NCBI GenBank assembly: GCA_050951585.1
Contig: JBMNJI010000006.1
Location: 509,141 to 573,140, forward strand
DNA: 64,000 nucleotides
DNA from: UBA3937 sp050951585
GTDB taxonomy: Bacteria; Bacillota; Peptococcia; DRI-13; DTU073
Direction of reading: 5' to 3'
Part shown: one piece after another, positions 17,452-26,500 of the stretch
How positions within the stretch are numbered: position 1 is the stretch's first letter
Layout: each line of letters starts with the position of its first letter
Program-made: the position numbers and the translations under genes
Notes under the pieces: model-generated
What the model saw: only the letters and a program-made list of their open reading frames with translations
Databases searched by the model: none
What the model was told of the DNA's origin: nothing

Positions 17452-19014
17452 ATGAAAAAGAAAATCAGCAAAATTCTCGAACAAGCGAAGGTCCATTACA
17501 ACTTATCAGTTCCCGAACTTACCGAAAGAGCAGTATGCGACAAAGAAGGAATTCTTACAGCCAACGGGGCTCTCCGGGTCAGTACCGGTAAATATACCGG
17601 CCGATCACCTCAGGATAAATTCATCGTGCAGGATCAGCAAATAAAGGACAGGATCAATTGGGGCGACATTAATCAGCCCATGTCCCCTGACAACTTTAGC
17701 AAGCTATTCACTGATGTGCAAACTTACCTCCACGGAAAAAAATTATATGTTTTTGACGGTTTTGCCGGTGCGGATGCTCGTTATCGTCTCAAACTGCGGG
17801 TCATCAATGAATTCGCCTGGCAAAACCTTTTTGCCCATCAACTTTTTATCCGACCTGTTAAGGAGGAACTGACCGGCTTTGCCGCCGATTATCATATCAT
17901 TGCGGTCCCCGGTTTCAAAGCAGACCCCCAAAAACACGGGACAAATTCGGAAGTAGCAGTTGTCTTGAATATTACCGAAAAAATTATCCTCATCGTTGGC
18001 TCCTCTTATGCCGGCGAAACCAAAAAATCAGTCTTCTCTTTGATCAACTATGTACTTCCCATGCAAAATATTCTTTCCATGCATTGTTCGGCTAATGTGG
18101 ACGCTGCCGGAAACACTGCCCTCTTTTTTGGCCTTTCCGGTACCGGAAAAACAACCCTCTCGGCGGATCCGGCCAGACAGCTAATTGGTGACGACGAACA
18201 CGGCTGGTCTGAAGACGGGGTCTTTAATATTGAAGGCGGTTGCTATGCAAAATGCATCGGTCTTAGTGCCGAAGATGAACCACAGATCTATGGCGCAATC
18301 CGTTTTGGGACCGTCCTGGAGAATGTGATTATTGAGCAAAACTCCCGTGAGACTGATTACAGCAGTGCGGACATCACCGAAAATACCCGCGCCGCTTATC
18401 CGCTCAATTACATTCCCAATGCCCGCATCCCCAGTACCGCCGGACATCCTCAAGTGATCTTTTTCCTTACCGCCGATGCTTTTGGTGTTCTTCCCCCGAT
18501 TGCAATCCTCGATAAAAATCAGGCAATGTATCACTTCCTTTCCGGCTATACCAGCAAACTGGCCGGCACCGAAAGAGGAATCAAAGAACCCCAGGCCACC
18601 TTTTCGGAATGCTTTGGGGCGCCCTTCCTTCCCCTGCCGCCTGTCCAATATGCTAATTTACTGGGCGAAAACATGACGAAACACGGCACCCATGTTTATC
18701 TGCTGAATACCGGGTGGACCGGTGGTCCGTATGGTGTCGGCAAGAGATTTAGAATTCCCCATACGCGTGCCATAATAAAAGCCGCCCTGGAGGGCACCCT
18801 GGAGACGCTGCCCACACGAGTTGACCCTATCTTTGGTTTTAAAGTGCCGCTTAACTGCCCCGGTGTTCCCGATGAGATTTTCACGCCGGAAAAGACCTGG
18901 CCAAATCCCGAAGAATATCAGGTGCAGGCAAAAACACTGGCCAAGCGTTTCAAAGAAAACTTCGGAAAATTTAAAGATATCCCTGCGGAAATAACCAACG
19001 CTTCTCCTAAATAA
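17452..19014 (+). CDS. pckA: ATP-dependent phosphoenolpyruvate carboxykinase
   Basis: 520 residues, normal for the ATP-type enzyme, which interconverts oxaloacetate + ATP and PEP + CO2 + ADP. Visible landmarks are GRSPQDKFIV, the kinase loop GLSGTGKTTLSADP near residue 227, LIGDDEHGW with metal-binding aspartates, and NARIPSTAGHPQVIFFLT. The start ATG is preceded by GGAGGCGTG. The upstream AT-rich region holds TATAAT at 17383-17388, but I find no convincing -35. In an anaerobe the enzyme can work in gluconeogenesis or, in reverse, in anaplerosis. The tRNA-Leu promoter begins within 8 bp of its stop codon. Confidence 0.95.
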   Translation: MKKKISKILEQAKVHYNLSVPELTERAVCDKEGILTANGALRVSTGKYTGRSPQDKFIVQDQQIKDRINWGDINQPMSPDNFSKLFTDVQTYLHGKKLYVFDGFAGADARYRLKLRVINEFAWQNLFAHQLFIRPVKEELTGFAADYHIIAVPGFKADPQKHGTNSEVAVVLNITEKIILIVGSSYAGETKKSVFSLINYVLPMQNILSMHCSANVDAAGNTALFFGLSGTGKTTLSADPARQLIGDDEHGWSEDGVFNIEGGCYAKCIGLSAEDEPQIYGAIRFGTVLENVIIEQNSRETDYSSADITENTRAAYPLNYIPNARIPSTAGHPQVIFFLTADAFGVLPPIAILDKNQAMYHFLSGYTSKLAGTERGIKEPQATFSECFGAPFLPLPPVQYANLLGENMTKHGTHVYLLNTGWTGGPYGVGKRFRIPHTRAIIKAALEGTLETLPTRVDPIFGFKVPLNCPGVPDEIFTPEKTWPNPEEYQVQAKTLAKRFKENFGKFKDIPAEITNASPK

Positions 19015-19021
19015 AAGCCCC

Positions 19022-19050
19022 TTGACATTATGCCGCCCTCATGTTAAGAT
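19022..19050 (+). promoter_or_regulatory. Strong promoter for tRNA-Leu(GAG)
   Basis: TTGACA at 19022-19027 and TAAGAT at 19045-19050 have a 17-nt spacer and lie about 30 nt upstream of the tRNA. Confidence 0.8.
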
Positions 19051-19081
19051 AATTTTTGCTGAGCTTAAAAATCTCAGCTCT

Positions 19082-19166
19082 GCGGAAGTGCTGGAATTGG
19101 CAGACAGGCACGTTTGAGGGGCGTGTGTCGTAAGGCGTGCGGGTTCAAGTCCCGCCTTCCGCACCA
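19082..19166 (+). tRNA. tRNA-Leu (anticodon GAG)
   Basis: 85 nt. The acceptor stem GCGGAAG pairs with CTTCCGC and is followed by A and an encoded CCA. The anticodon stem CACGT/GCGTG encloses loop TTGAGGG, giving anticodon GAG at 19116-19118. A long variable arm, as expected for a class II tRNA, precedes the T-arm with GGTTCAAGTCC. It has its own promoter and terminator. Confidence 0.95.
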
Positions 19167-19181
19167 AATGCCACTAATACC

Positions 19182-19216
19182 AACAGTTTCGGACTTTTTG
19201 TCCGAAACTGTTTTTT
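19182..19216 (+). terminator. Rho-independent terminator of tRNA-Leu(GAG)
   Basis: A perfect 13-bp stem AACAGTTTCGGAC/GTCCGAAACTGTT with a short T-rich loop is followed by a run of T. Confidence 0.9.
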
Positions 19217-19268
19217 ACTTATTTTAGTCGTTTTAGCGTCAAGTAGGATTATCTAACTCAGGAGAATT

Positions 19269-19610
19269 TTACTCGATTGTATGAATATCTAATGTATAGC
19301 CTAGATCTTCATCTACTTCATTAAGCTGTCCATTCACAACAATAATATCACCAGTTTTCTTTTCTAATGCTTTGTTTAGCTGTTTTTTATTCATGATGAA
19401 ACATATAATATTATTAATTTGAAGCTTGTCGGTAGGTGTTAAGCAAAGAAATTCACCATTGCTGTGAACAAGTAAAAATTGTCCTCTAAGTTTTACATAC
19501 ATCCCAGAGTATTTTTCAACAGCTTTTAACGGATCTTCGTCAAATTCAGCCAATAATTCTTCAACATCATAGGCAATATACTCAATCGGAAAGTAAAAAC
19601 TACCCTGCAT
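19269..19610 (-). CDS. Small tRNA_anti-like (OB-fold) protein, probably 5'-truncated
   Basis: 113 residues at most. The body resembles the tRNA_anti-like OB-fold family: a helical lead-in (EELLAEFDEDPLKAVEKYSG), then YVKLRGQFLLV and late IIVVNGQLNEV. Full-length relatives usually have a signal peptide or membrane anchor in front, which is missing. The only upstream ATG (19610) has no ribosome binding site and sits inside the hairpin of a terminator at 19597-19625. The frame therefore looks like a remnant whose 5' end was lost, or it starts at an unrecognised internal codon. I infer no function beyond the fold. Confidence 0.5.
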   Translation of the reverse strand: MQGSFYFPIEYIAYDVEELLAEFDEDPLKAVEKYSGMYVKLRGQFLLVHSNGEFLCLTPTDKLQINNIICFIMNKKQLNKALEKKTGDIIVVNGQLNEVDEDLGYTLDIHTIE

Positions 19611-19625
19611 CTAAATGCCGGGCAG
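19597..19625 (-). terminator. Terminator hairpin after the beta-helix gene, overlapping the next ORF start
   Basis: ACTGCCCGGCAT and ATGCAGGGTAGT form a 12-bp stem with two G-U pairs and a 4-nt loop, with T-runs on both sides. It can stop transcription from the secreted beta-helix gene ending at 19651. Confidence 0.75.
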
Positions 19626-19650
19626 TTTTTTTAAGAGCCTGTATTATTAT

Positions 19651-21531
19651 TCAGTTGAGAGAACCGACGCCGCTTAAAGTATTTGCTATATTAAAACCGC
19701 TAAAACTACTAAACATCTCATCAGTAAGGCTACCGCTAACTGTATAACTACTTGACTTATCACCAAACCCACTGTCGGTGCCAGATCCACCTGAATAAGC
19801 ATTGATGCTGTTCTCCGCTGATTCCGCTGAACTATTGTTATTGCCCAAGTTGTATTTTTTGTTCGTTAAGCTAAAACCGCCAAACACATTGGTGCTGTTC
19901 CCTATCCCAGAACCCCCAAATATCTCCTCATGCTCGCCACTAATATCGCCGTTGCTATTATTGCTTACTGCTCCACTATTGCTACCACTCCCCAAACTAC
20001 TAACACCAAAATCACCAAAGAAATTGGTAACACTGCTATTGAGGCTATTTATTAGACTTTTGGTGATGCTTTCTAAGCTATAATTTTTACCGATGTTGTT
20101 ACTGCCTGATTTTTGACTGTCCCCAGAGTTATTATTACTCCCTAAACCATACTTACCGAAATTAAAGTTACTTATTACATCTGAAAGATCATTGCTAAGT
20201 CCGAGGTCACCAAGCATATTGTTAAGACTGCTATTATTGCTATTAAGGCTAACCGTGAAGCTAATCGAAATATTACCTAAACTACCGAGATTCGCACTGC
20301 CGAGATTTTGGCTTCCTTTTATACTTAAATCTCCGAAGGCACTTTTCGCGTTATAACTTCCCAGTAAATTATTAATACTTTCAGCACTCTTCCCGGGATT
20401 CAATACGATCGGGGCGGGATTGTTGTTGCAGGAACCGTTACTGCAGGAATTGTTATTGTTGTTGTTGCCGGTGTTGCATGAACCGTCATTGCAGGAGTTG
20501 TTATTGTTATTACTGCTCGAGTTATTGCTGTCGGAACTAGTGCTACCGGAACTACTGCTGCCGCTACTATAGGCTCCGTTACCGCTCGAACCTTTACCGT
20601 AGCCTTGAGATACCCAATAACTTACATCCTTTTGCGACGGATCGATTATATTGTTAGAGGATGTCCCAACTTCGATCGGTTTTGCGCAATTCCAGAAGAC
20701 ATTGTCATGAACCTGAATATTTGAGCCGGAAAAATTATATGGTGCTACACCGGTTTTCCCTGCTGTATCGTGGAAAATATTATGATGAATATTAACGTTT
20801 TTAGCACTTTCCTGAATTTGTATACAGCACCAGCCGCCAAGATCGGATCTACTGGTAAAGGTGTTTTTATATATTTCAACATTTTCGGAACTATAAGCAC
20901 GGATCGCATTATTGATTTGCACAGAGATATTATTGTTATATGCTTTGCAGTTTTTTGAAGCGAAAAAAGATATCCCGTCATGCGCCGCATTGATATCGCA
21001 ATCATGAACAGTAATACCACTGGATTTGCTGACACGTACGCCGTCACACCATTGCCATCTGGTGACGGTTATATTATTTACCGTACAATTGCTTGATCTC
21101 CGAAACTGAATGCAGTTTCTTCCATCGCCGTGCCCACCGTCATTTTTATCGTTTGCGGTACTGGTAAAGCGCAGGTTAGATATGGTCACGTTTGATACAT
21201 CATTACCAATTATATAGGAACTGTCCTTTTCATTGCTCGGATTATTGCATACATTATCACCGGCGGCATGGATAACCGTACTATTGCCGTCTCCGCGTAA
21301 TGTAATGCCGCTCTTCAGAAGGATTGCCTTGGTGATATTATAAGTAGCTGCATGAAGATACACCGTGTCACCGGAGTTAGCAGCATTAATGGCGTTATTT
21401 ATTGCATCTTGTGTAGTACCATTATAGGTCTGTCCCGGACCTACGTGCAGGGTTGCCCCCAACACCGAGAAAGGCACCAATAGGAATAATGTCACCGCTA
21501 ATAATGTCATTAGAACCCGCCTATTCTTCAT
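19651..21531 (-). CDS. Secreted right-handed beta-helix protein with Asn/Ser/Gly-rich tail
   Basis: 626 residues. A signal peptide (MKNRRVLMTLLAVTLFLLV, cleaved after VLGA) is followed by a pectate-lyase-like parallel beta-helix up to about residue 310: GPGQTYNGTTQDAINNAI, LKSGITLRGDGNSTVIH, then helix-turn repeats such as NVTISNLRFTS and CTVNNITVTRWQWCDGVRVSKSSGITV. The remaining half is low-complexity Asn, Ser and Gly with CNDGSCN-type motifs and no membrane anchor. The start has AAGGAGGG. A shorter paralogue lies just upstream. Binding or cleaving polysaccharide is plausible for the fold, but I see no definite catalytic set. Location should be cell surface or secreted. Confidence 0.85.
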   Translation of the reverse strand: MKNRRVLMTLLAVTLFLLVPFSVLGATLHVGPGQTYNGTTQDAINNAINAANSGDTVYLHAATYNITKAILLKSGITLRGDGNSTVIHAAGDNVCNNPSNEKDSSYIIGNDVSNVTISNLRFTSTANDKNDGGHGDGRNCIQFRRSSNCTVNNITVTRWQWCDGVRVSKSSGITVHDCDINAAHDGISFFASKNCKAYNNNISVQINNAIRAYSSENVEIYKNTFTSRSDLGGWCCIQIQESAKNVNIHHNIFHDTAGKTGVAPYNFSGSNIQVHDNVFWNCAKPIEVGTSSNNIIDPSQKDVSYWVSQGYGKGSSGNGAYSSGSSSSGSTSSDSNNSSSNNNNNSCNDGSCNTGNNNNNNSCSNGSCNNNPAPIVLNPGKSAESINNLLGSYNAKSAFGDLSIKGSQNLGSANLGSLGNISISFTVSLNSNNSSLNNMLGDLGLSNDLSDVISNFNFGKYGLGSNNNSGDSQKSGSNNIGKNYSLESITKSLINSLNSSVTNFFGDFGVSSLGSGSNSGAVSNNSNGDISGEHEEIFGGSGIGNSTNVFGGFSLTNKKYNLGNNNSSAESAENSINAYSGGSGTDSGFGDKSSSYTVSGSLTDEMFSSFSGFNIANTLSGVGSLN

Positions 21532-21776
21532 ACTGTTCCCTCCTTATTCCTGATTAAGTGGGGTCAAGTATTGCTTAAAGGCTTTTTAGAATTGACATAC
21601 TATTCTTGTAATTTAAGTTTACCTTACACCTGCCCCTTTTACAAGTAAAAATAGTATCGCATTCTGTGTGACAAAATAGGACCAGGCAAAAGACTACTCC
21701 TCTTCGCCTGAACAGCTTTTCACTGTCTATGCAAAGGGGAGCAAATTTAGTTAATATTTTTATTTTTTTATTATGC

Positions 21777-22167
21777 TTATCTGGCAAAACGTCCGTACAG
21801 ATCTTGATTAGTGAGATTAGGAACGATTATAGTCTGGTTGCCATTTTTCAAGGTAACGTTGCTAGTGTTATTCTTGCTGCTACTGGTATTCTTGCTGCTA
21901 GTGGTATTTTTGTTGCTAGTGGTACTTGTATTTTTACTGGCCGTGCTTTTTGAACTGGAAGGGATGATGTAGTAACTATTATTCCCTTGAAGGGCTTGGA
22001 TCCGTTGAATCAGACCATTATAACGATCTTGCATCATCATGTTCCTTATCTCTGGAGAAATGTAGCCAGAACTCTGGGAGCTATTTCCCTGATTGGAGCT
22101 CTTATTATTATTATTTTTGCTGCTACTGCTATTATTGCTGCTATTGCTATTATTGCTGCTATTGCAT
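21777..22167 (-). pseudogene. Out-of-frame C-terminal continuation of the second beta-helix protein
   Basis: This stretch is open in a frame shifted by one base from the beta-helix ORF upstream. It continues the same Asn/Ser-rich composition (CNSSNNSNSSNNSSSSKNN) and ends in a distinctive tail including GYISPEIRNMMMQDRYNGLI and NGNQTIIVPNLTNQDLYGRF. It has no ribosome binding site of its own, and the region in front reads as Ala/Ile/Thr nonsense in this frame. It is best read as the true 3' end of the gene starting at 23244, separated by a single-base slip in an A4 tract at 22167-22170. Confidence 0.7.
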
Positions 22168-22265
22168 TTTGCTGCTATTATTGTTGCTGCTATTATTGTT
22201 GCTGCTATTATTGTTATTATTACCGTTGCTATTGTTGTTGCTATTGTTGTTGCTATTGCTACCGC
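22105..22265. repeat. Triplet microsatellite (AAT/AAC/AGC on coding strand)
   Basis: About 160 bp of degenerate triplets encode Asn/Ser runs. It spans the frameshift point and is a likely slippage site during replication. Confidence 0.85.
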
Positions 22266-23244
22266 CACTTACGGAACCGCTTCCGCTGGAACCTCTACCG
22301 TATCCTTTATTTTTCCAGTTAGTTAAATTTCTATCAGAAGGATTTACTTGATTACTACTTGCAAATGATAGTTGACCTTTGAATTCACTTTCTTTTGTGA
22401 TCGTAGTACAATTCCAGAAGACATTATCGTGAACTTGAATATTTGATCCAGAAAATTTCCATGGTGCTAAGCCAGCGTTTCCTTTAGTATCATAGAATAC
22501 ATTGTGGTGAACATCGACGTTCCTTGCGTTTTCTTCAAATTGCAAAACACACCAGCCACCAGCATAGGTGGTAAAATTATTTTTATAAATTTCGACATTT
22601 GATGAACTATAAATGCGTATGGCGTTATTAGTTTGGACGGTGATAAGATTGTTATAAGCCTTACAGTTACTTGAAGCATAAAAGCAGATACCGTCATGCC
22701 CTGCATTGATTTCGCAATCACGCACGGTGATACCATTGGATTTACTGACACGTACACCATCACAGTATAAAAACCTGGTAAAAGTTACATTATGCACTGT
22801 ACAATTTGATGCTCTGCGAAACCAAATACATTGCCGCCCATCACCGTGTCCGCCGTCGTTGGTACTTGTTGCTGTACTGGTAAAGCGTAAATAGCAGATT
22901 GTGACATTTGATACATCATTAGCAACAATGTAGGCTGCTTCTCTTTCATTACTTGGATTGTTACATACGTTAGATCCTGCCCCATGAATTACCGTGTTGT
23001 TACCGTCGCCACGTAAAGTAATGCCGCTTTTCATGATAATTGGTTTGGTGATGTTGTAGGTTGCTGCGTGAAGATACACCGTATCGCCGGAATTTGCTGC
23101 TTGAATTGCCCTGTTGATTGCGTCCTGGGTAGTGCCATTGTAAGTTTGTCCCGGACCAACATGTAGTGTAGCCCCGAACACCGCAAAAGGTACCAATAAT
23201 AAAACCACCACTAAAAAAGTCAAGATTACCCGTTTGTTTTTCAT
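22159..23244 (-). CDS. Secreted beta-helix protein, paralogue of 19651-21531, frameshifted at its tail
   Basis: 361 residues from the ATG at 23244, preceded by GGGAGGGAACAGT; the longer in-frame TTG start overlaps that site. The signal peptide MKNKRVILTFLVVVLLLV and the beta-helix closely match the neighbour (GPGQTYNGTTQDAINRAI, MKSGITLRGDGNNTVIH). The frame ends in an Asn/Ser run (NNNSSKMQ) at a TAG inside a triplet repeat. One base fewer at the A4 tract would join it to the ORF down to 21777, giving roughly 490 residues. The protein may thus be phase-variable or decayed. A secreted carbohydrate-related role is an inference from the fold. Confidence 0.8.
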   Translation of the reverse strand: MKNKRVILTFLVVVLLLVPFAVFGATLHVGPGQTYNGTTQDAINRAIQAANSGDTVYLHAATYNITKPIIMKSGITLRGDGNNTVIHGAGSNVCNNPSNEREAAYIVANDVSNVTICYLRFTSTATSTNDGGHGDGRQCIWFRRASNCTVHNVTFTRFLYCDGVRVSKSNGITVRDCEINAGHDGICFYASSNCKAYNNLITVQTNNAIRIYSSSNVEIYKNNFTTYAGGWCVLQFEENARNVDVHHNVFYDTKGNAGLAPWKFSGSNIQVHDNVFWNCTTITKESEFKGQLSFASSNQVNPSDRNLTNWKNKGYGRGSSGSGSVSGGSNSNNNSNNNSNGNNNNNSSNNNSSNNNSSKMQ

Positions 23245-23586
23245 ACTGTTCCCTCCCAATCATAATAAGATTTGTGGGTCACAATGTTGAAAAAACATAA
23301 AATAATCTTCCCATTTTAGGCTTCCCCTATTTTAAATGTACAGTATGACGCGGTCCCGTTACAACTAAAATTGGTATCGCATTTTTCAGATGAAGTAGGA
23401 CTTTAAAACTACTCTTCCTTCCAGAAAAATACTAATTAAAGCATATACCGCTGGCAGAAATTGTATTTACCTATTAATATTTTTTTCTCCTTTGCATTAT
23501 TTATCACTATACTTTACAATAAAATAGTGTGATATAATAGTTTCTATTATATATATTAAGTTTATTTTTGGGGGTGTAAGAAAAAA
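23245..23586. other. Divergent intergenic region between beta-helix gene and PFOR
   Basis: The half next to the beta-helix gene resembles the leader of the other beta-helix gene (shared blocks around GTATCGCATT and ACTACTC), so the leaders were duplicated with the genes. The half next to PFOR is AT-rich and carries an extended -10 promoter. No riboswitch-like structure is seen. Confidence 0.6.
23530..23538 (+). promoter_or_regulatory. Extended -10 promoter for PFOR
   Basis: TGATATAAT (TGn followed by TATAAT at 23533-23538) lies about 50 nt before the PFOR start. The -35 is weak; TTTACA at 23513-23518 is too close for standard spacing. Confidence 0.55.
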
Positions 23587-26500
23587 ATGGCTAAAAAGAT
23601 GAAAACCATGGATGGAAATACTGCCGCAGCCCATGTTGCCTATGCTTTTACGGAAGTTGCGGCTATCTATCCAATTACTCCGTCATCTCCTATGGCCGAG
23701 CTAGTAGATGAATGGAGTGCCAACGGAATGAAAAACATGTTTGGGCAACGGGTCAATGTTGTCGAAATGCAATCAGAAGCTGGTGCTGCCGGCGCTATGC
23801 ACGGATCGCTTTCTGCCGGTGCCCTCACCACTACCTTCACTGCCTCACAAGGTCTTTTGCTCATGATTCCCAACATGTACAAAATTTCTGGTGAACTTCT
23901 GCCCGGCGTCTTCCACGTTACCGCACGCGCTATCGCGCCACATGCTCTCTCGATTTTCGGAGACCAATCAGATGTCATGGCCTGCCGGCAAACCGGTTTT
24001 GCGATGCTGGCTTCCGGCAGTGTCCAGGAAGTAATGGATTTAGGGGGTATTGCCCACTTAGCAGCCATCAAATCCAGAGTCCCTTTCCTCCACTTCTTTG
24101 ACGGTTTCAGAACTTCGCACGAAGTACAAAAAATTGAAGTGATCGAACATGAAGAATTGGCAAAACTCGCCGACTGGGAAGCGATTGAGGCGTTCCGGAA
24201 GAACGCTCTTAATCCGGAACATCCGCATGTGAAAGGTACTAACCAAAACCCGGATATTTTCTTCCAGGCCAGAGAAGCAGCTAATCCCTTCTACGAAAAA
24301 GTACCCGATATCGTCGAAGCATATATGAAGGAGATTTCGAAGATTACCGGCAGAGAGTATCACCCCTTCAATTATTATGGTGCTCCGGATGCGGAAAAAG
24401 TAATAATTGCCATGGGTTCAATCTGTGAAACAATTGAAGAAACCATTGATTATCTGATGGCCAAAGGAGAAAAGGTCGGTGTGATCAAAGTACACCTTTA
24501 CAGACCCTTCTCCGCAAAATATTTCTTTAATGTTTTACCGAAAACAGTGAAGAAAATTGCCGTGTTAGACCGGACAAAAGAACCGGGTGCTATGGGCGAT
24601 CCTCTCTATCTGGATATCCGCAACCTGTTCTTCGAAACAAAAAATCCGCCGGTAATTGTGGGCGGCCGTTATGGTCTTGGTTCCAAAGACACCACTCCGG
24701 CACAAGTATTAGCCGTCTTTGAAAACCTGAATGCAGCTAACCCCAAGAATAACTTTACCATCGGGATTGAAGATGATGTGACAAATAGTTCACTGCCTGT
24801 TAAAAGCGTCGTTTCCACCGCACCGGCAGGAACAACCCGCTGCAAGTTCTGGGGATTCGGTTCCGACGGAACTGTCGGCGCAAACAAAGACGCAATCAAA
24901 ATCATTGGTGACAACACAGACTTATATGCACAGGCCTATTTTGCCTATGATTCCAAAAAATCAGGCGGTGTAACCATCTCCCACCTGCGTTTTGGTAAAA
25001 AGCCGATAAAATCAACTTATTATATTGATGAAGCTGATTTTATCGCCTGCCATAAACAGTCTTATGTCTACCAATTCGACCTCCTGGAAGGATTGAAAAA
25101 AGGCGGTACTTTCCTGCTCAACTGTACCTGGAATGCTGAGGAACTTGATGAAAAGCTTCCGGCCGGCCTGAAAAAATATCTGGCGGATAATGAAATTAAC
25201 TTCTATATTGTTGATGCGGTGGGTATTGCCAAGAAAATCGGCTTAGGCTCCCGTATTAACATGGTTATGCAAGCGGCCTTCTTTAAACTGGCTAATGTTA
25301 TCCCGCTGGATCAGGCTGTTGATCTCCTGAAAAATGCCATTAAAAAGACCTATGGGAAAAAAGGCGAAAAGATTGTCACCATGAACTATCAAGCCGTAGA
25401 CGAAGGGCTCAATGCTTTAGTAAAAGTTGAAGTGCCTAAGAAATGGGCAAATTGCCGCGATGAAGCTGCGGCCGCTAACGATCTACCTGATTTCGTGAAA
25501 AACGTGATGATGCCGATTAATGCCCAACAAGGTGATAAACTGCCTGTCAGTAGCTTTGTGGGCAGAGAAGACGGTTCCTTCCCGCTCGGTACTACGGTCT
25601 ATGAAAAACGGGGTATTGCTGTAGACGTTCCCGATTGGATCCCCGAAAACTGTATTCAATGTAACCAATGCTCCTATGTCTGTCCACACGCAGCTATCAG
25701 ACCAATACTGACAACCGAAGCCGAGAATAAAAAAGCACCGGAAGGATTTATCACGAAAAAAGCGATCGGGAAACAACTGGATGGACTCTCCTTCCGTATT
25801 CAGGTTAGCCCTCTCGATTGCACGGGATGCGGCAATTGTGTGGAAGCTTGCCCGTCCAAACAAAAAGCGTTAGAAATGAAGCCACTGGAGGAAATGACCG
25901 CAAAAGAAAGTACGAACTGGAATTTTGCCGCCAGTGTTCCCACCAAAGAAGATCTTTGGAATCGGCACTCAGTCAAGGGCAGTCAATTCGTGAAGCCATT
26001 ACTGGAGTTTTCCGGTGCTTGCGCGGGCTGTGGTGAAACACCATATGCCAAATTGATGACCCAACTCTTTGGCGACAGACTGATCATCACAAACGCTACC
26101 GGCTGCTCTTCCATCTGGGGCGCTCCTGCTTCAAGCATTCCTTATTGCACTAATGCGGAAGGCAAAGGACCGGCTTGGGCAAACTCCCTCTTTGAAGATA
26201 ATGCCGAACATGGTCTGGGGTTGGCTATTGCGACAAAACATATGCGGAATAAAATTGCCGACTTAATGCAAACTGCTCTCACCCAGGACATTCCGGCAGA
26301 ATTGAAGGAAGCCTTTGAAAAATGGTTGGCCGGCATGAATAGCGGAGCCGCAACGAAAGAAGCTGCCGCAATTATTCGTCCGCTGTTGAAAAAATATGCT
26401 GATCTGCCAATCGTGAAAGAGATTGCCGCTAAAAACGATTTCCTGATTAAACCCTCCACCTGGGTGCTCGGCGGTGACGGCTGGGCGTATGATATTGGCT

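Noticed and set aside
19082..19216. Integrated element at tRNA-Leu
   Set aside because: No integrase gene and no repeated tRNA 3' end (attachment site) were found downstream; the tRNA is followed by its own terminator.
22093..22351. Leu/Ala/Ile-rich forward ORFs opposite the beta-helix tail
   Set aside because: They are antisense readings of the Asn/Ser triplet repeat on the other strand and have no start signals.
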